Shown in pieces: positions 42,216 through 52,509 of a stretch of 54,853 bases of DNA (positions are counted from its first letter, which is position 1; every line of letters starts with the position of its first letter). The position numbers were made by a program, and so were the translations under genes. Origin of the DNA: Chara braunii (Eukaryota > Streptophyta > Charophyceae > Charales > Characeae); NCBI GenBank assembly GCA_003427395.1, contig BFEA01000181.1, forward strand, positions 2,003,462 through 2,058,314, given 5' to 3'. The notes below the pieces were generated by a model. It was given only the letters and a program-made list of their open reading frames with translations. It was not told the origin of the DNA and searched no databases.

Positions 42216-42710
42216 GTGGTCATGAGAACTGACGAGACTTCAGCAGAGGAAATCGGACAGAGAAGGCTGAAATTTGGCAGAGGTTCAGACCCAAGTCAAG
42301 AGAAAGTTGAGTGTCTCCTAAAGTCATTGAAAACATTAAGTAAGAAAGAGGTGTTTCCATATGAGGCTGTCAGATATAAGATGGTCGAGAGCAGATGGGA
42401 GCAGGAACGATTATACATACCGACATTCCATTTCACAGACCTGGACATGTATGATGTGAAAATTTATGTCCCAAAGGAGAGAAGTCCAAAAGCGGTGTAT
42501 GGGAGATGCTGGGGATTTACTGAAGAAGTGGTATTGAAAGAGAAAGAGAGATTTGAGAGGAAAAATAAAGACTTCACTGGATCTACTCGATTTACTGTCT
42601 TTGAGGGATTTCAAGCTCCTCCCTTGCCCGATATAAATTTGTCAAAAGATAATTGGTCTGCAGTGATTGAGTTTGCTTTGAAAGTAAAACGAGATCAAAG
42701 AGTCAGATGA
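42216..42710 (+). CDS. class A module, copy A3 (best preserved)
   Basis: An uninterrupted frame of 164 codons. The block order is KEVFPYEAVRYKMVESRWEQ, LYIPTFHFTDLDMYDVKIYV, PKERSPKAVYGRCWGFTEEV, a charged helix-like stretch KEKERFERKNKD, FTVFEGFQAPPLPDINLSKD, and NWSAVIEFALKVKRDQ. It serves as the reference for the other copies. No catalytic motif, zinc finger or membrane segment is seen. It may be a structural (capsid-like) domain that was duplicated, but that is inference from position before gag. I do not recognise the family. Confidence 0.5.
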   Translation: MVMRTDETSAEEIGQRRLKFGRGSDPSQEKVECLLKSLKTLSKKEVFPYEAVRYKMVESRWEQERLYIPTFHFTDLDMYDVKIYVPKERSPKAVYGRCWGFTEEVVLKEKERFERKNKDFTGSTRFTVFEGFQAPPLPDINLSKDNWSAVIEFALKVKRDQRVR

Positions 42711-42789
42711 GTCGACGCTATGTACCGTTAAGAGATAAACCTAGGCTTAGACTGATAAGAGGTAATTGAGGGTTGAGTAAGGTTGAATC

Positions 42790-43203
42790 AGATAAACTGT
42801 AAAATTATCTTAATTCTATAACGAGCAGAGTCATAATCCCCTATGAGATCGCGAGGTATGAGGCCATAAAGAAACCGGGGCGAGAGCAGGACAGTCTGTA
42901 TGTTCTTACCTGTTATTTTATTGATCTTGATGAGTATGATATTAGGATTTATGTGTCGAAATAAAGATTTGAAGAATGCAAAAAAAATGTATGTTGGCAA
43001 CGAGCATCGGATCTTGTGCATGATGAAAAAAGAAAATTAGAACAAGAGGGAAGAAGTTTCTCCTTTAGTACCTATGTTAGGCCTTTTGTTGGGATACCAT
43101 CTCCACCTGTTGAGGGACTTACATTCCCAAGACACAATTGGTCAGCCATGATAGATCTTGTATGGAAAGTGAAGAGAGTCCAAGAAGAATACTCTCAGTA
43201 GCT
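42790..43203 (+). pseudogene. class A module, copy A4
   Basis: In one frame: IIPYEIARYEAIKKPGREQD, SLYVLTCYFIDLDEYDIRIY, VSK, then TAA where A3 has Glu, then CWQRASDLVHDEKRKLEQEG, VRPFVGIPSPPVEGLTFPRH and NWSAMIDLVWKVKRVQEEY. The alignment with A3 is nearly gap-free across the first 60 residues, which establishes tandem paralogy. Confidence 0.6.
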
Positions 43204-43700
43204 AGGATAACTACTGTGAGGAACGAACTTTATGAAGTGACAGGGCATGATAATCCCTTTGTAATTTTGAGGCATGAGATTTTTGGGGAATGACATATAG
43301 TATTTCATATTCCTGTGGTTAAAGTCCTAAACTATGACAGCTTGGATGTGAGGGTTTACTCCTCTGCCAGTCTAGAGGAGGAAGTTTACTACTTGGAATA
43401 TTTAAAAAGGGCATAAGTTAGTATTGAACGGATAAAAGAATGGCTAGAGAAGCTAAGAAGGAAAGTAACGTGGGGAGTGGAAGTAAGAGAATTTGAAAGG
43501 CTCCCTGAGTTCTCAATTGCTAAGGGATTTGAAGACATGAAAGATTGGATGCTTCTGCTAGAAGCTATTGTTGAGATTGGTAGAGCAAAGGAGAAAGATT
43601 CCGTTGTGATGACAAAATCCCTGATCCTGAGTACCTTTGAACAGAGATTCGAAGTCTCTAATTATGTTCAGCCTGAGATCTACCTTTTGGATATTGCTTA
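43204..43700 (+). pseudogene. class A module, copy A5
   Basis: In one frame with two stops: NPFVILRHEIFGE, stop, HIVFHIPVVKVLNYDSLDVR, VYSSASLEEEVYYLEYLKRA, stop, then VSIERIKEWLEKLRRK, EFERLPEFSIAKGFEDMKDW and MLLLEAIVEIGRAKEKD. These parallel the A3 blocks YDVKIYV, the charged helix and NWSAVIEFALKVKR. Confidence 0.5.
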
Positions 43701-43724
43701 TGATGTTTATCAATGTCCAGCTTG

Positions 43725-44003
43725 ACTGAACAGCTGACACTAGGTATTGTGTTGGAAGGTAGGATAATCAAGTTAGAAGGTACTCTTCGGATCTCTGACA
43801 GAAACCTTTCTACCATGGATGAGCTTGAGTTTTTGCAGCCTTTCTTTGACCGAATGAGAGATTTCGCCCCGAGAATTGTCATTGACCAGACTGAGATAAG
43901 CTATTTATTAAAGGTGGTGAAAGTGAAAATTGCTGAGAGAGTATCATACCACAATTCTCGGGAACGGGTCTCTCTTACAGGAAGGATCAATAGCGGGCCG
44001 TAA
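43725..44003 (+). pseudogene. class B module, copy B1
   Basis: A frame of about 90 codons with LEGTLRISDRNLSTMDELEF followed by FDRMRDFAPRIVIDQTEISY and LLKVVKVK. It aligns without gaps to B2 over about 48 residues. Unrecognised family. Confidence 0.5.
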
Positions 44004-44006
44004 GCA

Positions 44007-44303
44007 ATGCAATTTGATTATGAGATTATAGACCTGACTCAATATTTTATGATTCGGGGTACTGTAAAATGGTATAATAGAAGACTGAGTAGGGATGATG
44101 AAAAAGAGTTGATTGAAGATTACATCAGAAGGCTGAGAAGGATTGCCTTACCTTTGATTACTATGCAGTCTATCATTGCATATACTCTTTATGTACAAAA
44201 TTCTCAAGGCGTAGAGCAGACAAGAGGAGAGAGAAACGAGTCTGTATCTCTTTGCGAGAAGAGTGAGAGATTGAAGGGCAAAGGAAGAAGAGGACAAGAG
44301 TGA
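44007..44303 (+). pseudogene. class B module, copy B2
   Basis: A frame with IRGTVKWYNRRLSRDDEKEL, then IRRLRRIALPLITMQSIIAY and TLYVQNSQ, followed by a basic/polar tail (RGERNESVSLCEKSERLKGK). Shared positions with B1 are G-T, R, L-S, D-E, E, R-x-R, A, Q, I and Y, at identical spacing. It precedes the gag start by about 45 nt. Confidence 0.5.
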
Positions 44304-44345
44304 CAGGAAGAGAGAAGAAAGTATCCGAGAAATTCTATGATCAAA

Positions 44346-45628
44346 ATGGCAGGACGAGGAGGACCGAGTTCATCTGCAGGGACCAATGAAGAAGCCTTGG
44401 TTGGGGTTATACGGGAACGGGTCTACCTACAGTTTCTCATAAGAAATGGTCACTGGATCAGATCAGTACTTTGGCCAAGGATTGGGAGACAAGGAATGGT
44501 ATGAACAGAGGGAATAATCTGAGTGCTGAAAATATTATTCAAAAAGTGATGGCTAACTTTATGCCTGCAAAGCCTGCAAACCATGTTGTGGATGATAGAG
44601 GGAAAAAAAAGGTTGAAAGTGAAGAGGACGATGATGATGATGATGATGATGATGATGAAGGCTATGGTAAGAAGGGATATTCTTCTAGATCCAGAAAGAA
44701 TGGAAATAATGGTGACAGAAGAAACAGAGAAAGAATGAAATATGATGAGCGTCATAAGAAGAGTTTTGTCTGCTACTATTATGGAGAAGGGGGTCACATT
44801 ACCACCTATTGCATATCTCTTGACGATGATGTAAGGACTGGGGTGACAAAAAAAGATGCAATGGGTCATGTCTGTGACAATTCGTACAATAAGTTGGACC
44901 CCAGACATCCAGGAGGTATGGGACTTCTTGGTCTTAAACATGATGAAAAGATGAAGGTGAAAAAGAAGAGAAATGCTAACGTGAATGTTCATTTTCTCAT
45001 TGATGAGTTGCCTGATGAACTAGTACAGAAAACAAGTGATCCTCATACCACAACTGAGTGTTCTCTGCAATCTTTAACGTTGACAGAGGATGTGTTCGAC
45101 GAGGTTTCTACAAGTGAGCCTCCATTGGAAGAGAATCTCGAGGTTTCTACAAGTGAGCCTCCATTGGAAGAGAATCTTACTTCTCAGAATCCTTCTGAAT
45201 TAGTAGAATCCCCTTTCAATAAAAAGATCCGCTTTCTGGTAAATATGATGTCATTTGATGGTGATCTACCTCCAGAACTCGTCATGGAACCCAGTGTCAT
45301 GCTTGGTGAAGTGAGGAATCTTCAAGCACGCATGAAGCCTCAAATGATTGAGGAAAGGAAAAAAAGAAAAGTTGATGAGTCACTGATTAATATTCTTGAT
45401 GACCCAGAACCAGAACTTCCCCATAGAAAGAATGAGCAAGGAAGAAAGAGAAAATTTATTCTCAAGAGTGATTTGGAAGATGGGACAGTGATTTTTGACA
45501 TAATCACTAAAATGTTGGAAGAGACGGAAGTGACTTTATTCTTCAAGAAAGCAATAACACTAGCACCCAAGATGAGAGAAGAACTGAAGAAGCTAATTGA
45601 GAGGAATAAATTAGAAGTTAATAACTAA
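44346..45628 (+). pseudogene. gag (nucleocapsid-like) of giant Ty3-type element
   Basis: The likely ATG at 44346 opens MAGRGGPSSSAGTNEEA. A frameshift before about 44400 leads into the long frame ending at 45628, which reads TGLPTVSHKKWSLDQISTLA first. A poly-Asp run precedes the zinc knuckle CYYYGEGGHITTYC (44771-44812), which fits CX2CX4HX4C except that the second Cys is Tyr (TAT at 44780-44782). A 13-residue segment EVSTSEPPLEENL is tandemly duplicated (45101-45178, 39-nt units). The C-terminal half is acidic then helical. It would coat element RNA, and zinc binding is probably impaired. Confidence 0.7.
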
Positions 45629-45649
45629 GGATCAATTTTTCCCAGCTAG

Positions 45650-45990
45650 GTGAACATGTCACTACCAGGTTGCAAGATGAGATATGCAACTGTGGGATGT
45701 GTGCACCTGACTATTCGTATTAATCATGTGAAGATTCTAGCCTTAGTGGACTCTGAGGCAGAGATGATATTCATTTCACGAAGAACAATCGAGGCTTGTG
45801 ACTTGTCTATTGATAGACCTGCACAAAATATACTGAGTAAGTTTGACATGATTTATTAATAATCTGCGTATCAGAGTTGGTACAATGACAGTGGAATTAC
45901 TGGACTTTGTAGTGCCAGAACTGGACTATGACTGTATCTTTGGAACTTCATTCTTGCATAGAATGAAGGCGGTCTAATTTTTCAGTCATG
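45650..45990 (+). pseudogene. retropepsin-like protease remnant
   Basis: INHVKILALVDSEAEMIFIS aligns with the catalytic block of retropepsins, but the D-S/T-G motif reads D-S-E (GAG). The downstream ELDYDCIFGTSFLHRMKAV corresponds to the ILG block in a shifted frame. The frames 45650-45859 and the following one are out of phase, so the enzyme is inactive. Confidence 0.65.
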
Positions 45991-46046
45991 AGGGGTCATC
46001 CTGGATTGGCCTACAAGATCCTGAGACTTCTAAGGAACAGACCTTT

Positions 46047-46328
46047 ATGGTCTGTACTAAAAATGATTTCAAACATCGATTGTCTGCTCATTCAATCAGG
46101 AAAGAAGAATCTACTGAAAACATTAAGAGACTAAGAAAAGAAGGCAAACAAGAGGTTAAAGAAGAAATTTCAGTGGGTATTAATCAAGTTTCAAAAATGA
46201 TAAAAACCCTTGGTAATCTTGAGGATGAAGATGGACAAATTGAAGCATTTAAGAGGGTTGTAGAGACTGCTAAGGGAGGAAAGATGAAATTAAAATTTGC
46301 ATCGACTCATCCTCTTTTAGGAAAGTAG
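46047..46328 (+). pseudogene. protease-RT spacer segment
   Basis: An open stretch of charged sequence (SIRKEESTENIKRLRKEGKQ, then FKRVVETAKGGKMKLKF). It lies between protease and RT. No domain was recognised. Confidence 0.35.
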
Positions 46329-46496
46329 TCATTGGATCAAAGAGAAAATACAAGCTGAAGGGGTGAAGAAAAACCCGGTGACAGTCTTAATAGAAAAGGA
46401 TTATGATGAAGCATTGAAAATTAAAATAAAATTATTGAAGCATTAAGAGAGTCTGCAAAACTGGGGAATAGAGTCACCAAAGAGAGATTCGACACA

Positions 46497-47504
46497 ATGA
46501 AGATAGACTCGGATCAGTTTATCCTGCCTAAAGAGAAAGAATATATCTTCAAGATGTGTCAGGAATTCTCTGGTGCGTTCTCCTTTAATGATGAAGAGAA
46601 AAGGCGGTTGAACGTGGATATGATCAAGATGGCCAAAATTTGGACGGTTGATCACGTTCCATGGAATGATAGGCCGACCAAGTATGCCATGAAAGAACAA
46701 GCAGAGGTTGTAAAATATCTTGACAAGAAGATTGCATCTAATGTTGTTGAACCTGTTGTTGGACCGTATGCTAACCACTGGTTTTGCTTTTGGAAACCAT
46801 GGGGTGGATTGAGATGGATACAGAATCTTCAGAAACTCAACTCTGTGACAGTACGTGACGCAGATAGTCTTCCAAATGTTGATCTCCTCTCAGAATCTTT
46901 TGTTGGTCGATGCATTTATTCTCTAGTTGATTTGTATTCTGGCTATGATAAGTTTCCCATTGATCCCACTAGTTGGCCAATGACCGTCATGCACACACCA
47001 AGAGGGCTCATTCAGATGTGTGTGGTGCCTCAGGGTTGGACTAATGGTGTAGCGGAGGTTCAAAGGGATATGATCCAAGTCATGCAAGATATTTCTCCTG
47101 AAATAACCAGCCCCTATATTGATGACAATTCTGTAAAAGGACCCCCGGTGAGGGATGAGACTTTGGTCGCAGGTGAAGTCAGAAAGTTTGTCTGGGAATA
47201 TGCTGAAGGAGTAAAAATGGTCCTAGAAAGACTTCAAAAATATAATCTGACTGCCAGTGGATCAAAGTCCTTTCTCTTTCAGCCTGAAGTGATCATCTTG
47301 GGCTTCAGATGTTTCTCCAAGGGTAGGAGTCATGACCCCAAGAAGATAGACAAGATCTTAAACTGGCCTCTGCCACTCAAGAGAGTGACAGATGGCAGAA
47401 GCTTCTTGGGTGTCTGTGGATTCTGGAGGATTTTTATTCCTCATTTTGCTACCCTTGTGGAGCATATGAGGGAGATGGTAAGGCAAGAGGATGATTTAGC
47501 ATAG
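46497..47504 (+). pseudogene. reverse transcriptase (Ty3-type), nearly complete
   Basis: An open frame of 335 codons. Blocks in order: VDHVPWNDRPTKYAMKEQAE, PYANHWFCFWKPWGGLRWIQ, TVRDADSLPNVDLLSESF, the motif A block SLVDLYSGYDKFPIDP, QGWTNGVAEVQRDM, the catalytic YIDD (47115-47126) in SPYIDDNSVKGP, and LGFRCFSKGRSHDPKKI with GVCGFWRIFIPHF. Catalytic aspartates are intact. A TAG (47502-47504) after DDLA breaks the join to RNase H, probably from a Trp codon. It is the best-preserved enzyme in the window. Confidence 0.9.
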
Positions 47505-47990
47505 AATGATAAAAGTCAGGCCGCTGCAAAAACTCTGCAGGAAAAACTAGAAGATGGTAATGTAGTGCTGAGAGTGTCATTTTATGATGATGAGGAGGTC
47601 AGACCCTTCATCATTGAGGCCGATGGAGAACCAGTTGCTTTGGGTGGTTTGCTCATTCCGAAAGATGAAAATGGGAAAGAGAGGACTCTGAGATTTGAGA
47701 GTAGGACTTTTAATTCTACAGAAAGAGGTTATACCCAATTCAGGAAAGAGTTATTGACAATCATGCATAGCCTGAGGTGCTTCAGGCACTACGTACTAGG
47801 AAGGAGATTCATCTTGAGGACTGATGCATCTGCTGTGATTGGTGCTATTAAGAAGCACCAACAAGTAGATCCAATAGTCAACAGGTGAATTGCCTTCATC
47901 TGGACCTTTGATTTTAAGTTGAAAAAAATTCCCACTGAGAAGAACAGAGCAGATGGAGAAAAAAAGAAAAAGAAGATGCAAACGGAACGA
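47505..47990 (+). pseudogene. RNase H domain (Ty3-type)
   Basis: It is in frame with RT. RPFIIEADGEPVALGGLLIP carries the first acidic residue, FESRTFNSTERGYTQFRKEL the catalytic Glu region, and LRTDASAVIGAIKKHQQVDP the following Asp. A TGA at 47886-47888 after DPIVNR precedes IAFIWTFDFKLKKIPTEKNR, the usual continuation, and again probably replaces Trp. The frame is lost after about 47990. Confidence 0.8.
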
Positions 47991-48073
47991 TTGAAGAATC
48001 CGCCTATATTGATAATTTTCTGAATGAGAAAGATGATGAGGATTATGAAGTACCGCGCTCCTACAAGTGCAGT

Positions 48074-48391
48074 TTGTGGCCTGAAGAGAGAGAGAGCTGG
48101 GGAAAGATCCCTAATGCGTATGTTTATGAATCGATTCTTGGGAAAGAAGAAGAGGATGAGCCAAATGATTGGTATGCTAGAGTTAATGCAGCAGCAATAA
48201 CTGCTCATGAAATTGGGAAAAACTTTGGTTCAAAAGAAGAAGAAGAAGGTGAAAAGAAGGAGGAAGAGATATTTTTCATTTATGAGGAATATGACGAAAG
48301 CTATCAAGAGATTGGTAAGAAGATAGAAAAGGAACAGCTGAAGGAATATTACTGTAAAACTTTAACGAAGAAGTTCAGATTAAAAAGATGA
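48074..48391 (+). pseudogene. RNase H-integrase linker, acidic
   Basis: An open frame with DEPNDWYARVNAAAITAHEI and a Glu/Lys-rich stretch (EEEEGEKKEEEIFFIYEEYD). It runs in phase into the integrase zinc domain but for a TGA at 48389-48391. Confidence 0.5.
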
Positions 48392-49203
48392 CATCTCTTT
48401 GTGGATGGTAAGGGAGACCTACCTCCACTAAGAGTGGTCTGTGGTAAAGAGAGGCAGTTAGAGATAATTGCTGCTCTACATGAGGGGGTTGCTGGTGGCC
48501 ACAGGGCTGCTGAGGCAACCTACTTCAAGACTGTCAAACTCTATTTCTGGCCTGACGTGAGAGACATGATTTTCAGATTCTGTAAGTCATGTGTGTTACG
48601 TCAGAAGAGGTATACTACAAGGATGATTGAGCCTTTATTTCCTACTATTTTGGTAGAACCAGGAAGTCGAATTCATTTAGATCTCATTACTATGCCATTA
48701 GGCAAGGGCGAGATGAGATATATACTGAACATGAAAGATAATTGCTCTGGATATGTTGAGGCAAAAACTCTGAAAAGGAAGGCAGTTGAGCAAGTGGCAT
48801 ACTAGATAGAGGAAGTCTATCTCAGGTATCTTTTATCAGAGAGTTTGTCTCAGACAGAGGATCAGAGTTCAGAAACGAGACTGTAAGAAGAACCACTCTT
48901 AGATTGGGTGTCAGAATTCCATATGTGACTACTAATCATCCACAAGCGAATGCACCTGTTGAAAGAGGTCACATAACTTTGAAAGACTCATTGGCCAAGT
49001 GGTGTGAAGGACATCTCAGTAACTGGTCAAAAGTATTAAGAGTTGCTGTCTATGCTGACAACATAACAGTCAAAAGGACTACTGACTATGCTCCATGTAC
49101 TCTGTGGTATGACCAATATCTATTGAGAACATTGTCAAGACATGGTCAAGTCAAGAAAGTGACAGAGACTATTATATTTCAGAACTCCTCCAGATTAGAA
49201 TGA
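48392..49203 (+). pseudogene. integrase (Ty3-type), frame-disrupted
   Basis: The N-terminal HHCC zinc domain is seen in LHEGVAGGHRAAEATYF and FRFCKSCVLRQKR. The DDE core follows: first Asp in RIHLDLITMPLGKG, second in REFVSDRGSEFRNE (other frame, about 48840-48880), and Glu in APVERGHITLKDSLAKW. A TAG at 48803-48805 and a frameshift near 48830 interrupt the core. The enzyme would insert cDNA into the genome, and all three catalytic acids are still encoded. Confidence 0.85.
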
Positions 49204-49315
49204 GACAAATATCAGAAGTTGATCAAGCAGTGATGGATACTGGAGAGAGAATGACATCCAGCAGATTATCAGATCAAGAGAGTTGAAACAAGAAAAAACA
49301 TATAAAAAAAGAGGA

Positions 49316-49560
49316 ACTGAAAGTTGGAGATGTTGTCCTTCTGTTTGACAGTTCTCTTGAGACACAATGGACTAAAAGGTTGGAGCCCAGATGACTTGGT
49401 CCTTACAGAATCACAGGAGAAGCAGAAAGCAAAGTTTATGAGATTTCAGAGATGGATAGATCCAGGGTTCACGACATGGTATCAGGGTCGAGACTTCGTA
49501 AGTTCATTTTTAGAGACCCTGATTTGATCCCTACCGTGACCTCAAAGAGAGGAAAGAAAN
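49316..49560 (+). pseudogene. integrase C-terminal GPY-type domain remnant
   Basis: Read in the frame beginning GAACTGAAAGTTGGAGATG, the sequence gives ELKVGDVVLLFDSSLETQ, then EPR, TGA (49392-49394), LGPYRITGEAESKVYEI. This is the GPY/F module that follows the DDE core in Ty3-type integrases, with the usual Trp before LGPY replaced by a stop. A single N lies at 49560. I chose this reading over the ATG-initiated frame in another phase, which lacks motifs. Confidence 0.75.
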
Positions 49561-49930
49561 GTCAGTCATCCAAGTGAGAGAACAGTTCCAGAGAACTGAG
49601 AAAAAAGTACAGTAAGACAATGAGACAGCCAGACTGAATTTTCAGCAGACTGTGATCGTCCTTGCATTGTCAATTCAGCATTTCAATTTTCTGCATGTCA
49701 GTTAATTTTCTGTTTGAGCAAGCAACAGAGTTAATGAGACTCTATCTTTGAGGCAGTGCTACAGTCGATCCATGAGTGTTAAGTCACTGAGAGTGTGAGA
49801 ATAACTGTGAGATACAGTTTTCGTGAGCATTGACGAAGTATCAGGATTAGGGAACTCATGGCTGTGGCACATCAAGAGACGTAATCAGTAATTTTCTCAT
49901 GATAAAGAGAAAAGTATTACGGGCATAGAG

Positions 49931-50126
49931 AAGTTCAGTTCTGTCTTATTAAGAGTAGTCAGCAGAAGGACTTCGTGTCTCTGACTAAGTTGTCCATCCA
50001 AGAAATTCAGACGAGGACAGGCATAAGGAAGTTCAACTTTACCTGATTGAGAGTTGTCAGTGGAGGGGCTTCGTGTCTCTTGACTAAGTTGTCTGTCTTC
50101 ACTCAGATGAGGGAAGGGACCTCTCT
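49931..50126. repeat. 98-bp tandem duplication
   Basis: AAGTTCAGTTCTGTCTTATT at 49931 recurs as AAGTTCAACTTTACCTGATT at 50029. Both continue into GCTTCGTGTCTC (or ACTTCGTGTCTC) and GACTAAGTTGTC. It is 3' non-coding DNA of the giant element. Confidence 0.7.
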
Positions 50127-50960
50127 TAGATCATCATTTCAGTATTTCCTTGAGACTGGCGGAACGTCTCTTGAAAAAGAAATTCCCAGCTGAGGGAAGT
50201 GACCTCTCTGAGGCCAGCACTGAGCATCCTTCTTGAGGTTGAAGGGAGGTCTCTGGTAAGGGTTTGGTGTTGGTTATCATGTTTTTGTTCCGTACCTCTT
50301 GAGACTGAAGGGACGTCTCTTGAGAAATGTTGTCCTGTTATGGAGCATGGACAGTCTGCTTGTGGGTTATGACATACTTGCCTGATTGTTTGTGCTTGGG
50401 ATCTTCTTCTCTAACCTAAGGATGCATTGATTGTCGAGGTCAGCCAGAGCCTTACCGCAGTAGGTTGCAATCTGGTGGAGTCAGCAGGTCCCCGACCCGA
50501 GTGTCGAATTCCGTAGTCGACTGAGGCTAAGACTTCGGGGTTCCGGCCTGTGAGGTCGAAAAGGGTCAGCTGGAACCCTACCGTAGTCAGAAGATGCAAT
50601 CCAACGAGGTTCGCCAGAGCCTTGAATCGTAGCTAGATCGGGTCCTACGTTCAAAAATCTTGGCGAGGCAGCCAGCGCCCTTGGCCAAAAACTGGTGGGT
50701 GAGCCGGTCCCCGACCGCAGTGGTCAAATCCGGGTTCGGGACAGTTTGACTGACGGGACGTTTAGTGTCATAGGGTGACCAGACCCGCTATAGTCTGGGT
50801 GTTCTGGGAAGAGTGCCAAAGGGTTGTCATACTCGAGTAGTGGGTATGCTGGTTCTCACCTGGAGGCAGGTCAAGGGGCTGTCAAAACAAATGGTCTGAC
50901 TAGTCCTGGCCTGAGGCGGGCCGAATGAGGTATGTTAGACTGACGGGACGTCTGTCATTC
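50100..50960. repeat. diverged 3' repeats (CGTCTCTTGA and CCCCGACC blocks)
   Basis: GGGAAGGGACCTCTC / GGAACGTCTCTTGA variants recur at 50110-50320. Between 50436 and 50740, blocks of GAGGTCAGCCAGAGCC and GGTCCCCGACC recur at intervals of about 130-200 bp. No gene was recognised. Confidence 0.5.
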
Positions 50961-51189
50961 CTGGCCAGTGGTGGGCCAAAATCAAGGCAATCAAGAACTC
51001 TTGGGTGTGAAGAATTGTCTTGGTGTGTTCTATTATTTGAATATTTTATTATTTTATTTTATTCTGGGTTTTATTCTGTTTACTTGTTGCTTGGGTGATA
51101 ACGGTTGTGGAGCCTACTTGCTGGGGCATAGTCTGTTGTATGTGGGACTCGCTGTTTTGCAGGTGTATAAAGACTTATCTGAAGTTCCC

Positions 51190-51365
51190 AGACCAGAGAA
51201 AAGAAAAGGGGTTTGGTATCCCCTTCCTTTTATCTGAGCAGTTGAGGAGACGCCTGACTCAGACCAGAGAAAGAAAACAGGGTTTGGTATTCCCTGAGTC
51301 ACTTGAAAAGTTGAGAAGATATCTCATTCAAGCCGGAGTGGAAAACGAGGTTCGGTATGCCCTAC
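51190..51365. repeat. ~70-bp repeats, three imperfect copies
   Basis: AGACCAGAGAAAAGAAAAGG with GGTTTGGTATCC recurs near 51191, 51260 and 51330 (last copy diverged: GCCGGAGTGGAAAACGAGG). It yields short similar peptides (GLVFPESLEKLRRYLIQAGV) in one frame, but there is no sign of a real gene. Confidence 0.55.
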
Positions 51366-51419
51366 TCCCAGCATGGCAGACTGAACAAGTGTCCCAAGCA
51401 TTGGTATCAGACTGACAAT

Positions 51420-52509
51420 GTTTTCGATTTTTCAGCCAAGGTAAAGGTTAAGGTAACCTTTCTTTGACATAAAATTCAGATTGAAGGCAGATTTCAAAAG
51501 AACAAGAGGTCAGAATTAGCAGCAAACAAGAAAATGGAAACATAATCCTTCTTAAATTTATTTGGTGGCCGACGAGCGGCTTGGTTCACGAGGAACGTGT
51601 GTCCCGGGCCTCAAGGTGCTCAAACTCTCAAGCCAGGGACACTATGAGTGATGGGTGAGTCAAAAACTTTCAAGAGGAACAGATTCAGAAAACAGAGAAA
51701 AAGTCACGCCTATACAAGATATAGAAATCTGCCATGAGTTCGATCTGAAGCAGAGAGAGAAGAAAGAAGATGCTGAAAAGGATGCAGTTATTGGAGTGAG
51801 AGGGCGAAGAGACTGTGCAAGGGATAGAGGATGGTGGAACTGGCACTAAGGCTTTACTTGTCGTGGGAATAATACGGGCTCTGGGAGTGTAAGGAGGTCA
51901 GGAAGTGTTGGCCGCACCATAACACGCTTTAATTTTTATTTCGGAAGTACTCTATCCTTTCTGGGGATGGAGTCCTCTCGTACCATGCAGAGAGCGGGTG
52001 GAGCGGATAAGGCCTTAAGTGCGCTCCATAACCCCTTATCTCTTCTTCCTGCTCTTCAGAACTATCGTCACACCGGGCACGGGCTGACGGTCTTCACGCG
52101 CCTTCCCACCTCTACCACCTCTTCCTCTTCCTTGTCCCGTACGTGCTTCAGGCATGGTGAAAATAAAATGGCGACTGAGGGGAAAGTAAGAGCGACAAAA
52201 ATATATTGTACTAAAGGCCGAGGCCAAGAAGGATGCGGTGAGAGTGAAGGGGAGGACTTACTACTAGAAGATGGCGGTTCATAAAAGAAAAGAAAGTAAT
52301 TGCGCAAGACATAAAAGATTGTTGCGCTCTGTATGAGAAGAGTTTAAACGTTGTGGTAACACCAGAAGTCGATTAGCGCAAAACTGCGACGCGACTTTTA
52401 CCACGAGTTGCAATGAGAGTGAGCGAGTGTATCACTAACTTGCGCTACTTTATACGGGCTGCGCCATGCGTTTTGCCCAGTGGGAACGCTGGGCGGGAGT
52501 TTGCTATCA
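51420..52509. other. 3' region of giant element, no gene seen
   Basis: Mixed DNA with CT/GA-rich patches near 52040-52130. The last 20-30 nt before the candidate 3' LTR are fairly purine-rich (GTGGGAACGCTGGGCGGGAG) and could act as a polypurine tract, but the match is weak. Confidence 0.3.

Noticed and set aside
44450-44992. Minus-strand hydrophobic frame (Ile-rich membrane-like protein)
   Set aside because: It is antisense to the poly-Asp (GAT) run and coding sequence of gag, so it is a shadow.
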